64,000 bases of DNA from a bacterium (GCA_021802115.1 JAKABA010000001.1:1-64000); one strand, 5' to 3'. Counted from the first letter of the stretch, positions 1 to 8,063 are shown. Notes: generated from the letters alone by a model not told the origin. Numbers and translations are program-made.

Positions 1-283
1 AGACCTCCGAGGGTCACCTCTTCGGTGGCGGTCTCTGCAGTGCTGATGCCTCAGTATAGCACATCTCGGGCCCAGATGCACCTCTAACTATTTCCGACCC
101 ACGCATCTTGATGTCCCATGGTCTGAAGGGAGCTCGGGCAGGGCATCGCCGTAGCCGCTTGGCCGGCAGGCGCTCTCCTGGGCTCCAGGTTCCACCAGGC
201 ACGGACCGGATCGTCTAGGGCTCGCGCCGTCCGGATGACGCCTATCGCTCGGCTGCCCGCGACGGGGGGAGAGTTCTGGCCCT
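1..283. other. Window edge, no gene recognised
   Basis: No open frame here has a recognisable protein family or a convincing ribosome binding site. It lies downstream of the TetR gene that ends at 284. The short overlapping frames look like GC-rich shadows. Confidence 0.5.
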
Positions 284-952
284 TTAGGATCGTGCCGATG
301 GACCGCTAGCGGAGGCCCTTGCCGATACCGGGGGCGCCGAGGGGGTACCGTGGCGCAGCCCATCGAAGAGCAGACCCACCAGGCGTGCGGCAGCCTCCGA
401 ACTGTCGTGGTCGGTCGACATGCAGATGCCTCCCACGGCGCGGAGCAGGTCATCTCCCTGGACATCGCCACGGATGTTTCCGGCCGCGGCCCCAGCCTCA
501 AGGAGCTTGGTGGCCGCGGCGGTCGTGCGCGCCTTGGTCGCCCCGTAGAAGCTGGGGTTGGTGCCCAGCATCGGCTTGAGCACGGCCAGCATCCCTCGCT
601 TGGTGGCGACATGGCGAACGAAGAGCTGCATCCACTCCTCCAGGGCTTGGTCGGGGGGGAGGGTAGCAAGCAACTGTTCGGCACTCTCGACCAGGACGTC
701 GACCTCGTGGCGGTAGACCGCCTCGACGAGTGAGTCGCGGGTGGGAAAGTGCCGGTAGAGGGTGCCAATACCGACCCCGGCGCCGCGGGCGATGTCCTCT
801 AGCGGCACCTCAGCGCCGTGGGCAGAGAAGGCCGCCCCCGCGGCCGTGATCAGGAGCTGGCGGTTGCGCAGCGCGTCGGCCCGGAGGTGACGGTCTGGGG
901 CCCCCGTGGGTTCAGCCCCCGCGGAATCTGCCGCTGCGACTTCTCGTCTCAC
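284..952 (-). CDS. TetR/AcrR-family transcriptional repressor
   Basis: This is a one-component repressor of about 222 residues, the usual TetR size. The N-terminal helix-turn-helix is clear (a LITAAGAAFSAHG helix, then VGIGTLYRHFPTRDSLVEAV), and a helical ligand-binding domain with FVRHVATKRGMLAVL follows. I chose the GTG at 952 because it gives a normal N-terminus just before the HTH. The open frame continues upstream to 1573, but that part only shadows the efflux gene on the other strand. The gene is divergent from the MFS transporter at 1055. The intergenic space carries a strong promoter and two palindromes, so self-repression and repression of the transporter are likely (inference). The ligand is unknown. 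Confidence 0.88.
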   Translation of the reverse strand: MRREVAAADSAGAEPTGAPDRHLRADALRNRQLLITAAGAAFSAHGAEVPLEDIARGAGVGIGTLYRHFPTRDSLVEAVYRHEVDVLVESAEQLLATLPPDQALEEWMQLFVRHVATKRGMLAVLKPMLGTNPSFYGATKARTTAAATKLLEAGAAAGNIRGDVQGDDLLRAVGGICMSTDHDSSEAAARLVGLLFDGLRHGTPSAPPVSARASASGPSARS

Positions 953-978
953 GCCTTGACCACCAACTCTACCCCGGT

Positions 979-1007
979 TTGCAAAACGGAGGAGTCCTCC
1001 GTATAAT
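979..1007 (+). promoter_or_regulatory. Sigma70-type promoter of the MFS efflux gene
   Basis: A TTGCAA -35 box (979-984) and a perfect TATAAT -10 box (1002-1007) are separated by exactly 17 bp. The promoter reads toward the transporter starting at 1055. Confidence 0.8.
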
Positions 1008-1025
1008 ACCGGAGGAAGCTTCCGT
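986..1025. promoter_or_regulatory. Two TetR-type operator palindromes
   Basis: Positions 986-1002 form a 17-bp palindrome (ACGGAGGA, one centre base, TCCTCCGT) that fills the -35/-10 spacer. A related site at 1009-1025 matches it at 13 of 17 positions and contains the perfect palindrome GGAAGCTTCC (1014-1023). The sites start 23 bp apart. Binding by the divergent TetR protein is inferred. Confidence 0.7.
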
Positions 1026-1054
1026 TTCGCCATCCTACCACCTGGAGATGCTAC

Positions 1055-2578
1055 ATGCCACTCACCGCAACCCTTTCCCGCGCGCCCGGTCGGGATACCG
1101 GCCGCCGCGCCCGACCTGGCCTGGTCCTGGGGATCATCCTGGCCGTCCAGCTGATGGTGGTGCTCGACGCCACCATCGTGAACATCGCCCTCCCCGACAT
1201 CGGCAGGGCGCTCAACTTCTCGCCCGCCAGTCTCTCCTGGGTGATCACCGCCTACACGCTCGCCTTTGGGGGTCTGCTCCTGCTGGGCGCCCGAGCGGGC
1301 GACTTGCTTGGCCGCAAGCGTGTGTTCATGGCGGGCATCGGCCTCTTCACCGTGGCGTCGCTCCTTGGTGGACTGGCTCCGAATGCCGGCCTGCTGCTGG
1401 CGGCGCGAGCGCTCCAGGGCGCGGGCGGAGCGCTCGCGGCGCCCTCGGCGCTGGCTTTCCTCATGATCATGTTCCCCGAGGGCCAAGAGCGCCTGCGAGC
1501 CCTCGGCTACTACACAGCGGTCTCGATCGGTGGCGGTGCGGTGGGGCTGATTCTCGGGGGGCTCCTGACTCAAGCTGTCTCCTGGCGCTGGGTGCTCTTC
1601 GTCAACGTGCCGGTGGGCCTGGTCGTGGTCGTGCTGGCGCGCCGCTCCCTGTCCGAAACGCCGCGCCGCAACGGGAACTTCGACGTGCTGGGCGCCGCGA
1701 CCTCGACCGTCGGGGTGACCGCTCTCGTCTACGGGTTCGTGCGCGCGGCGAGCAACGGCTGGGGAGACCTCCTGACCCTTGGCGCGTTCACGCTGGGCGT
1801 GGGGTTGCTCGGGCTGTTCGTGGCTCTCGAGAGGCGCGCCTCCGAGCCGATCACGCCCCTGCGTCTGTTCGCGGACCGGAGCCGCAGCGCCTCGTACCTG
1901 GCGCGACTGTTCCTGGTCGCGGGCATGTTCGGGATGTTCTTCTTTCTGACGCAGTTCCTCCAGGAGGTGCTGGGGTACGGCCCCCTGGAGGCCGGCTTGG
2001 CCTTTCTACCCTTCACGATGGCTCTCTTCGCGATGTCGCAGCTCAGCGCGCGGCGCTTGATCGAGCGCTTCGGAGGCAAGCCGCTGATGGTGGCGGGCTT
2101 CACGCTCTCGACCCTCGCGATGCTCTTGATGACCCGGCTGTCGGGGTCGAGCACCTACCTTGGCGTGCTCCTCCCGGTAGTGCTCTTCGGGGCCGGCAAT
2201 GGGCTGGCGATCGTGTCCCTGACGAGCTCATCGCTGGCGGGCGTGCGCCGGGAGGACGCTGGTGCGGCCTCCGGGCTGGTCAACGTCATGCAGCAGGCGG
2301 GAGGCGCGCTCGGCCTGGCAGTGCTGGTGTCGGTGTTCGGATCGGCGGGCCGGGTGGTGGGCGCGCAGTCGCCGCTGGCCGCACGCGCCGCTTTTGTCAC
2401 CGGCGCGGACCACGCCTTCGCGGCGTCCACTGTCTTTGTCGGCGCGACGGTGCTGATACTGGCGGTGGCGATTCGCGGGCGGCGGGCGGCCGCGCGCGTC
2501 GCCGCGGCGGCGGACCTGCCCGAGTGGGTTCGCGACCTCGAGCCAGCTGTGGCCATGCCAGAGGCCGTCGAGGCCTGA
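1055..2578 (+). CDS. MFS drug efflux transporter, DHA2 (EmrB/QacA) family
   Basis: This 507-residue polytopic membrane protein has the length and hydrophobic pattern of 14-helix proton-driven drug exporters. The motif A loop GARAGDLLGRKRVF lies after helix 2 and a motif C-like GAGGALAAPSALAF lies near helix 5. An early acidic helix (VVLDATIVNIALPDIG) is typical of DHA2 members. The ATG at 1055 follows a purine-rich CCTGGAG. It is transcribed from the TATAAT promoter at 979-1007 with a leader of about 40 nt, and is presumably induced when the neighbouring TetR protein releases its operators. The substrate cannot be read from the sequence. Confidence 0.92.
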   Translation: MPLTATLSRAPGRDTGRRARPGLVLGIILAVQLMVVLDATIVNIALPDIGRALNFSPASLSWVITAYTLAFGGLLLLGARAGDLLGRKRVFMAGIGLFTVASLLGGLAPNAGLLLAARALQGAGGALAAPSALAFLMIMFPEGQERLRALGYYTAVSIGGGAVGLILGGLLTQAVSWRWVLFVNVPVGLVVVVLARRSLSETPRRNGNFDVLGAATSTVGVTALVYGFVRAASNGWGDLLTLGAFTLGVGLLGLFVALERRASEPITPLRLFADRSRSASYLARLFLVAGMFGMFFFLTQFLQEVLGYGPLEAGLAFLPFTMALFAMSQLSARRLIERFGGKPLMVAGFTLSTLAMLLMTRLSGSSTYLGVLLPVVLFGAGNGLAIVSLTSSSLAGVRREDAGAASGLVNVMQQAGGALGLAVLVSVFGSAGRVVGAQSPLAARAAFVTGADHAFAASTVFVGATVLILAVAIRGRRAAARVAAAADLPEWVRDLEPAVAMPEAVEA

Positions 2579-3097
2579 TCGCGGGCGGGCGCGGGCGCCT
2601 TCCACTCCGCCGAGGGGCGGGGAGGAGGTGGCCCGCGCCATCTCCTTTCGGCGCGCCGCCCTGGCCGGCACCCTGGGAAGGGGCTCGGCAGGTGGCCGTC
2701 GACGGGTCGACTTCGACCTGGCAGCCGTTCCCGTGCGCTGGTCGGCCACCGACGATGCGCGGCCCTTCGCCTCAGCGGAGGGCCGTCGCAGGCTCCAGTG
2801 ATGATCGGGCCCAAGTGATCTGGTCGGCGGGTTCGGGCGGGGCCAGGGGATCGGGGCCGCACCAGCCAGTTTCGGCGGGGGACACGACGGTCCGTGCAGA
2901 TGGCATTCGGAGGTCTGGTCGGGCAGGGGAGAGGTGGGCCGGCCAGGGCCGGCGAGCTAGACCGCGCCGGCGATGACGTTCATTGAGAGCCGGCTGGAGG
3001 CGACCACTCTGGAGCCAGCTGGAGGTCGTGCACTCCGCCCGCGGGCAGTCCCGGCCCGGTGCCACCGCAGCCGGGGCCGCCCCTGATCGGGGCCCGG
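2579..3097. other. Intergenic region between convergent genes
   Basis: This GC-rich spacer lies between the MFS gene and the ABC permease. The frames across it have no recognisable domain. Complementary GC-rich segments near 2590 and 2630 could pair as a weak bidirectional terminator, but I see no T-run. Confidence 0.4.
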
Positions 3098-3886
3098 TCA
3101 GGCGAACTTCCGGCGCTGGTCGCTCCTGTACGCGTAGACGGCGAGAGCGCCCAGGAGCACGCCCCACACCGCGGTCCACAAAGCGGCCGCGAGCACCGAC
3201 TCATTGGCGGCTCCGACCGCGTTCCAGCCCAATTGCCCGACCTGGTAGAGAGGCAAGTAGGGGGCGATCGCTCTCACCACCGAGGGCAGCTGGGAGAGGG
3301 GTATGAGGATGCCAGACGCGAATGCCATCGGCAGGTAGATCAGGCTGGCCAGCGCCGGCGCTAGGTTGCCGGAGCTGCCGAGGTAGCCGATGGTCAGCCC
3401 CAGCCCCAACATGGGGATGGCCCCATAGAGGAGGGCCAGGACGAGCAGCATCCAGTGTGTCAGGGGCAGACTGACCCCGGCCGCCGCTCCGACCACCAGC
3501 AGCACCACCAACGAGATGGTGGCGAGGACCAGGCCACCGACCATGGTGGCCGCGATCGCGATCCAGCTCGGCAGGGGACTCGCCCGCTGCAGCAGGTCCA
3601 ACTTGCGCGCCCTGGTCTGCGCCTGGCCGATGCCCACGTTGTAGACCAGCACATTGCTGACCGCATACGCTCCCAGTGAGGCCAGGATGTAGGCCCCCAC
3701 CGACACGTGGTGGGTGATCTCCTGGTGGAGCTGAGGCAGGCCGAAGAAGGCGAAGAACATCACCGGAAGTCCGATGGTGAAGATGGCGAACAGGGGGATG
3801 CGCCAGTAGCCCAGGAGTACCGCCTTGGTTTGCACCGCCAGGAGACGGGGAATCGCCACCGGCCGCAGCTCAGCCTTTACGCTCAT
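3098..3886 (-). CDS. ABC-2 type exporter permease
   Basis: This membrane subunit of about 262 residues has six hydrophobic segments and the conserved C-terminal ABC-2 helix region (YLPMAFASGILIPLSQLP), followed by a basic tail. The ATG at 3886 is preceded by AGGAG. It overlaps the TGA of the upstream ATPase in an ATGA arrangement, which indicates translational coupling. The longer open frame reaching 4105 is a shadow. It is the last gene of a minus-strand operon (membrane protein, winged-helix regulator, small protein, ATPase, permease). Because the ATPase is frameshifted, this permease may lack an energising partner unless the frameshift is a sequencing error or is bypassed. Confidence 0.85.
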   Translation of the reverse strand: MSVKAELRPVAIPRLLAVQTKAVLLGYWRIPLFAIFTIGLPVMFFAFFGLPQLHQEITHHVSVGAYILASLGAYAVSNVLVYNVGIGQAQTRARKLDLLQRASPLPSWIAIAATMVGGLVLATISLVVLLVVGAAAGVSLPLTHWMLLVLALLYGAIPMLGLGLTIGYLGSSGNLAPALASLIYLPMAFASGILIPLSQLPSVVRAIAPYLPLYQVGQLGWNAVGAANESVLAAALWTAVWGVLLGALAVYAYRSDQRRKFA

Positions 3887-4835
3887 GGTCTCTCCTCCGT
3901 TTGGGCAAGGTCGGCTCCCCGGCCCGTCGTGAGGCTGACGAACGCCTCTTCCAGGTCGGCGCCGACGACTTCCAGGTTCTGGACGTCCCATCCCCTGCGG
4001 AAGGCGGCGGCCAGAGCTTGCTCCGGATTGCTGCTGTGGAACCGGACGAATTGGTCGCGGAGCTCGAGTCCCGAGATCGGCAGGCCGTCGAAGTCGGCTG
4101 CGCACGGCGCGGGATTGACCGTGAAGCTGACCCGCCTGCCCGCCACTCGGGCCTTGATGGCCGTCGGGCTGTCGTCAGCGACAATCATGCCCCGATCGAT
4201 GACTACGACTCGGTCGGCGAGCTGATCCGCCTCTTCCAGGTAGTGGGTGCTGAGCACGACCGTACGTCCCTCGGACGAGTAGTCCCTGATGCCGGCAAGG
4301 AACGACCGACGCGCCTCCACATCCATGCCCGCGGTTGGCTCATCGCGGTTGGCTCATCAAGGAAGAGAGCCTCCGGGTCCCCGCAGACCGCGAGGGCGTA
4401 GTAGAGGCGCTGGCGCTGGCCTCCCGAGAGGGCCGTGATCTTGCGGTTGGCCACCTCCTCCAGCCCCGCCAGCTCCAGGACTCGCCCGGTGGGTAGTGGC
4501 CTGGGGTAGTAAGCGCGAAATATGGCGACCGTCTCGGCCACCCGCAGCACGTCGTTCACTCCCGACTCCTGCAGCATGACCCCGCAGCGGCTCCGGGCGG
4601 CCCGGTCTCCCGGGTCCAGGCCGAACAGCCGGACGTGACCGGCGGTCGGGCGACGCATGCCGAGCATCAGGCTGATCACGGTGGTCTTGCCGGCCCCATT
4701 CGGCCCCAGCATGGCCACGACCTCGCCCCGTTCAATGGTCAAGCTCACCCCGCGCAGCGCCTCCACCCGGGCGTAGTTCTTGCGAACCTCCAGGAGCTCC
4801 ACGGCGGCGACCCGACCGGTGGGTGGGGTGGTCAT
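3883..4835 (-). pseudogene. ABC exporter ATPase, frameshifted by a 14-bp tandem duplication
   Basis: The 5' part (4835 down to about 4345) encodes Walker A (GPNGAGKTT), a Q-loop, the signature LSGGQRQR and Walker B (ALFLDEPTA). The 3' part continues in another frame, starting at MDVEARR with the switch His (LSTHYLEEAD) and a normal C-terminal domain. The break falls just after Walker B, where GCGGTTGGCTCATC occurs twice in perfect tandem at 4331-4344 and 4345-4358. Removing one copy restores DEPTAGMDVEARR and a 312-residue DrrA-type ATPase. The ATG at 4835 overlaps the stop of the preceding small gene. It is a real recent mutation, a phase-variable state or an assembly error; the sequence alone cannot say which. 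Confidence 0.87.
4331..4358. repeat. Perfect 14-bp tandem duplication
   Basis: Two adjacent identical copies of GCGGTTGGCTCATC. Fourteen is not a multiple of three, so the duplication shifts the ATPase frame immediately downstream of Walker B. Confidence 0.95.
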
Positions 4836-5167
4836 GTCGGGATCGCCCCGGTTCGGACGATAAGAGGGAGGTCGGGTCCGGCCAGCCCGCGCAGCCTCGC
4901 GATCACCGGGCGAAGGAGCCGGTCAGCCGGAAGGAGCACTGTGCCCATGCCCTGAGGGAGGAGCTGATTGACGCTGGCCAGGGCGCCGCTCACGACCCAT
5001 CGCCTGACCCGGGCCTGCACTTCGTTGGCCCAAAGGCGGCGGATGGTCCCGCGGCTGAGTGCCGCCGGGAGGCTGGCCGTGACCCTGGACGACTCGGTCT
5101 CGAGCCCCCAGCTCCAAGATGTTGGAAGGATCGTCGGGACCCTGGTTGGCTCCGGCTCAGCAGTCAC
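4832..5167 (-). CDS. Small protein of unknown function in ABC operon
   Basis: I do not recognise this 111-residue protein. It is moderately basic, has no clear signal peptide and only a mildly hydrophobic C-terminal half (QLLPQGMGTVLLPADRLLRPVI). It is probably real: its ATG at 5167 overlaps the stop of the upstream winged-helix gene, and its TGA overlaps the ATG of the ATPase at 4835, so both junctions are coupled overlaps. A role as an accessory or specificity factor of the exporter is only a guess from position. Confidence 0.6.
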   Translation of the reverse strand: MTAEPEPTRVPTILPTSWSWGLETESSRVTASLPAALSRGTIRRLWANEVQARVRRWVVSGALASVNQLLPQGMGTVLLPADRLLRPVIARLRGLAGPDLPLIVRTGAIPT

Positions 5168-5496
5168 AGCTTCTCCTCGTCTGATTCTTGATTGGCTGCC
5201 GCAAGCAGCTCCCCCAGGGCTGCGGTGTAGTCCTCGAACGCCTGGCGTCCGGCCCTGGTCAGAGTCACGTAGGTGACCGGAGTGCGACCCTGATAGGCCT
5301 TGGTGATGGCGATGTAGCTGGCGTCTTCGAGCTTGTGCAGGTGGGTGGAGAGGTTGCCAGGTGTCATGCCCACCAGGTCCTGGAGGCGGGGGAACGTCAC
5401 CTGGTCGCCCGGAGGCAATACCGACAGCGCCACCATCACTCGCAGGCGAGCCTGGGCGTGGATGACCGAGTCGAGACCTGGGAGGACGCGCTCCAC
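5164..5496 (-). CDS. Winged-helix DNA-binding transcriptional regulator
   Basis: This protein of about 110 residues contains one winged helix. A recognition region (FPRLQDLVGMTPGNLSTHLH) is followed by a wing and YVTLTRAGRQAFEDY, typical of the small MarR/PadR-like regulators that accompany ABC exporters (HTH_34 type). I chose the GTG at 5496; a TTG at 5502 overlapping the upstream TGA is an equally plausible coupled start. The frame stays open upstream to 6765 through antisense and a transposase remnant, but that is chance. It probably autoregulates the operon through the palindrome at 6207-6218 (inference). Confidence 0.8.
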   Translation of the reverse strand: MERVLPGLDSVIHAQARLRVMVALSVLPPGDQVTFPRLQDLVGMTPGNLSTHLHKLEDASYIAITKAYQGRTPVTYVTLTRAGRQAFEDYTAALGELLAAANQESDEEKL

Positions 5497-5498
5497 CG

Positions 5499-6170
5499 TC
5501 AAGCTGCCCGCTCCGAGTGCCAGTCGCGGGCTCGGGCGACCGCGGCCGCGACCAGGAACCCCCCTCCTCCCGCCAACGAAAGCACTGCGAAGTTCCCGGG
5601 AAACCCGGCGGCGACGCTGCCCGCGCCGGTGGCCAAGACCCATAACCCGAGTCCGTACTGGAGGCGCGAGCCCCAGAGCATCCCCCCAGCTAGGTAGAGC
5701 AGACCGACCGCCAGCAGAGACGTGCCGGTCCACAGCAGCGGTACCAGATGGGTTGGCAGTCCCTGCTGCTCCAGGGCAAGATTGAGCGCAAATACGCCGG
5801 CGAAGGCTAGCAACCAGGACCACCCGTACACGGCTGCGACCCGCCGCGACGGCCCCGCAACTCCGCGGCCGCGTCGCGCCTGCTCGCCGAACGAGACCAG
5901 GGTCGCAGCGGCGAAGAGGACGCCGGAGATGACGCCGGCGAGCCAGATCGGCACCCCCGTAGCGAGCCACCCATGGGCGGCGAGATAGCCCGCGCCGCTC
6001 CCCACCAGCCACGCCAGTCCCCACGCTCCCAGAATCAGCGCCGGGTCGACGTACAGGCTCCGGGCAACCACTCTGCGCTGGGCTTCGATCAGGGCCAGCG
6101 TCTCGGCCGGGGACAGGTGGGCCGGGTCGGTGAGATCGACTGGCGGTTCTGGTGGGGGACCGTTGGCCAT
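5499..6170 (-). CDS. Multi-pass membrane protein of ABC operon
   Basis: This 223-residue protein has a soluble N-terminus of about 40 residues (SPAETLALIEAQRRVV), then about six hydrophobic helices and a short cytoplasmic tail. I know no specific function; similar proteins often precede a small winged-helix regulator and ABC exporter genes. It is first in the operon, downstream of a strong promoter (6229-6257), and its stop overlaps a possible TTG start of the regulator. The protein may be a sensor or an accessory membrane subunit. Confidence 0.75.
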   Translation of the reverse strand: MANGPPPEPPVDLTDPAHLSPAETLALIEAQRRVVARSLYVDPALILGAWGLAWLVGSGAGYLAAHGWLATGVPIWLAGVISGVLFAAATLVSFGEQARRGRGVAGPSRRVAAVYGWSWLLAFAGVFALNLALEQQGLPTHLVPLLWTGTSLLAVGLLYLAGGMLWGSRLQYGLGLWVLATGAGSVAAGFPGNFAVLSLAGGGGFLVAAAVARARDWHSERAA

Positions 6171-6206
6171 GGACTCTGACTCCTATTCGCCGACTACTCT
6201 GCATCA

Positions 6207-6218
6207 CAAAGTACTTTG
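6207..6218. promoter_or_regulatory. Palindromic operator CAAAGTACTTTG
   Basis: This perfect 12-bp palindrome lies about 10 bp downstream of the -10 box of the ABC operon promoter, where a bound repressor would block transcription. The operon's own winged-helix regulator is the obvious candidate (inference). Confidence 0.65.
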
Positions 6219-6228
6219 CAGAATCCGC

Positions 6229-6257
6229 AGTATAGCCTCCACCCGAGCCCGTGTCAA
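6229..6257 (-). promoter_or_regulatory. Consensus sigma70 promoter of ABC operon
   Basis: On the minus strand a perfect TTGACA -35 box (6257-6252) and TATACT -10 box (6234-6229) are separated by 17 bp. The promoter reads toward the membrane protein that starts at 6170. Confidence 0.8.
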
Positions 6258-6353
6258 TTACCAACGGCAGCCCGGTCAGTGTGCCGGCAAAGGCGGTAGC
6301 TTGAACTGAGATAGGTGGGGGGCCGGCATTTTTGGGCGGAGTGCCCTGCGCTA

Positions 6354-6765
6354 ATCTGAGCGTTGGTAAGCCGACATAGCAGAGGATGTATCGGCGATCG
6401 GGCGCGTAGCAGAACCCGCGGATGGTGGCGGGCAGCTTCTGCAGTCGGCCTGGGGAGCTGAGAACAAGGTCCTGGAACCAGGCGGGATCAGTGCCCACTC
6501 GACGTCCTACACGGTGGTGCTTCACATGGCGCCACACCCACTCGTCTGGGTTCAGCTGAGAAGAGTAGGGCGTCAGATAGAACAGCCGCAGCTTGCCCTC
6601 GGTCTCTTCCACGAAGTCCTTGACCATGCGGGCCCTGTGGGTGGAGTGGTTGCCCGCGATCAAGAAGAGCGGGCGCTCCTGGTTGTGGGTGACCCGGCCA
6701 GGGCGGCGGCCCTCCTTCACAAACTCCACCTTAATCAGCCTCCGCCCCACCCGACCCACAACCAC
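6354..6765 (-). pseudogene. IS630-family transposase, C-terminal remnant
   Basis: About 137 residues match the C-terminal half of IS630/Tc1-type DDE transposases: LIAGNHSTHRA, then LRLFYLTPYSSQLNPDEWVWRH. The N-terminal HTH and first catalytic Asp region are absent. The usual Asp of the DNHSTH motif is Gly here, while the Glu of LNPDEWVW remains. The fragment has no proper end and runs by chance in frame into the downstream regulator. It is a dead insertion-sequence remnant and marks this area as a former insertion site. Confidence 0.8.
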
Positions 6766-6927
6766 TCCTCCAAGGACCTCCTGCCGAGAGGAGCCGCTCC
6801 GAACTAAGGAGGTTCCGCCAAATCCCGGGCGCTCCCCTGAGGCGCCGCGTGACCTCGTCGCGGGCTCTACTCCGGCCTGGTAGCTTGGACTCGTCCACCG
6901 GTCGCAAATCGGATGCAGGAGTCGATA

Positions 6928-7629
6928 ATGGGTGTACTGGTTGTCTTTGGTTATGGCCCGGGAATTTCACACGGGACCGCGGAACGATTCGCGCGCGAGG
7001 GTTACTCCCTGGCATTGGTCGCGCGGAGCGCAGATCGACTCGCCTCCGGTGCCTCCCGGCTGAAGGCCAGTGGCTTCGATGCCACGACCTACCAATGCGA
7101 TGCCACGGATCCAGCCATGATCCGATCGACCATGGCGACGATCAAGGCGGATCTCGGGACCATCTCGGCAGTTCTCTGGACGGCGTTCAGAAGTGGCGGC
7201 GTGACGAACGTACTCTCGACCCCTCCCGAGGAGGTCGAGCGCGTGTTCGACATCGGGATCACGGGCTTGCTGACCTGTGTACAGGAAGCGTTAGACGACC
7301 TGAAATCCAGTCCGCGTGCCGCGATCCTCGTCGCCAATGGCGCTCTAGGCGAGCCCACCTCGCAGGCCGACGCATTCTCAAAGCTCCTTGACAATGACGG
7401 GGTCTCGCTTGAGAACGCCGCCAAATCCAAGCTCGTAGGCATCCTCGCCGAGCGCCTACGCGAGTTCGATATCTATGTGGGCGAGGTGACGATCGCTGGA
7501 TCCGTCAAAGGAACGGCGACGGCAACCCCAACCGCGATCGAACCAGCAGAGATCGCCGAGACCTTCTGGTCACTCGTAAAGGGTCGTGGCAAGACCCGCG
7601 TGCGAATCGCCGAGCCCGCTTCTGCGTGA
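6928..7629 (+). CDS. SDR-fold protein lacking the catalytic Tyr/Lys motif
   Basis: This 233-residue protein has an N-terminal Rossmann fold (VVFGYGPGISHGTAERFA, a variant of TGxxxGIG) and an SDR-like order of strands and helices (LVARSADRL, CDATDPAM). The canonical YxxxK is missing: the equivalent segment reads ENAAKSKL, with the Lys kept but no Tyr, and the usual active-site Ser is not evident. It may be an atypical dehydrogenase or a cofactor-binding protein. The ATG at 6928 is supported by AGGAG at 6917-6921; the in-frame ATG at 6913 is less well placed. Its codon use is less GC-skewed than its neighbours and it sits beside a transposase remnant, so transfer is plausible. Confidence 0.75.
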   Translation: MGVLVVFGYGPGISHGTAERFAREGYSLALVARSADRLASGASRLKASGFDATTYQCDATDPAMIRSTMATIKADLGTISAVLWTAFRSGGVTNVLSTPPEEVERVFDIGITGLLTCVQEALDDLKSSPRAAILVANGALGEPTSQADAFSKLLDNDGVSLENAAKSKLVGILAERLREFDIYVGEVTIAGSVKGTATATPTAIEPAEIAETFWSLVKGRGKTRVRIAEPASA

Positions 7630-7875
7630 CCGGACCAGACAGGACCCCGTGGCGCTTCAGTTCGCAGGCTGGGCCAGCCTGATCGCCCGGGCCGAGTGGT
7701 TCTTTCCGTACCGGTCGACACCCCGGGGCTGAGGCCGACCCCGGACCTGCTGAGTGTGCCAGGAACGGGGAGGGAGGACCCGATGACGAGGCGAGGCCAC
7801 TGGACGCGATGCTGCACTGGTGATGGGGGCAGCCTCCCGGAGCCGCCCCACCCGTCACCCGCCAGGTCTGTCGGC

Positions 7876-7967
7876 GGCCATCAGATTCTGACCGGAGACG
7901 GCCATCAATCTGACCGGTGGCGGCCACGGGAATGGCCCACTGGCGGCCACGAGACCTGTGCTAGCTG
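7876..7967. repeat. Four short direct repeats starting GGCCA(T/C)
   Basis: Units begin at 7876, 7900, 7922 and 7945, spaced 24, 22 and 23 bp, and share a GGCCAYNNN...CTGAC/CTGGC pattern. Arrays like this occur at the ends of IS21-type elements as transposase binding sites. No transposase remains here, so that origin is inference. Confidence 0.55.
7908..7923 (+). repeat. 16-bp direct repeat, left copy, flanking hipBA
   Basis: ATCTGACCGGTGGCGG is repeated identically and in the same orientation at 9761-9776, so the two copies bracket the HipBA module. Confidence 0.75.
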
Positions 7968-8045
7968 GTAAGCACTAAGATCTTGTGTTTCAGACGCCCA
8001 AGATGCCTTAAAACACATATTGGGCGAGTATGATGGTCTGGTATG

Positions 8046-8063
8046 ATCATCTGCGCAAATGAT
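8046..8063. promoter_or_regulatory. Inverted repeat and putative -10 upstream of hipB
   Basis: ATCAT (8046-8050) and ATGAT (8059-8063) form an inverted repeat with an 8-bp spacer, followed by TATACT at 8066-8071. The layout fits autoregulation by HipB at overlapping promoter and operator sites. I see no good -35 box. Confidence 0.45.

Noticed and set aside
979..2976. A 665-codon plus-strand frame overlapping the MFS gene
   Set aside because: It is an alternative-frame shadow rich in Arg, Gly, Pro and Ala. The 1055-2578 frame has the transporter helices and motifs.
5164..6765. A 533-codon open frame on the minus strand as one gene
   Set aside because: It joins three unrelated things by chance: an IS630 remnant, antisense of the 223-residue membrane protein, and the winged-helix regulator. 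Only the ends match families.
7876..7967. Possible CRISPR array
   Set aside because: The units are only 22-24 bp long with variable bodies and no distinct spacers, and no cas gene is present. It fits an element end better.
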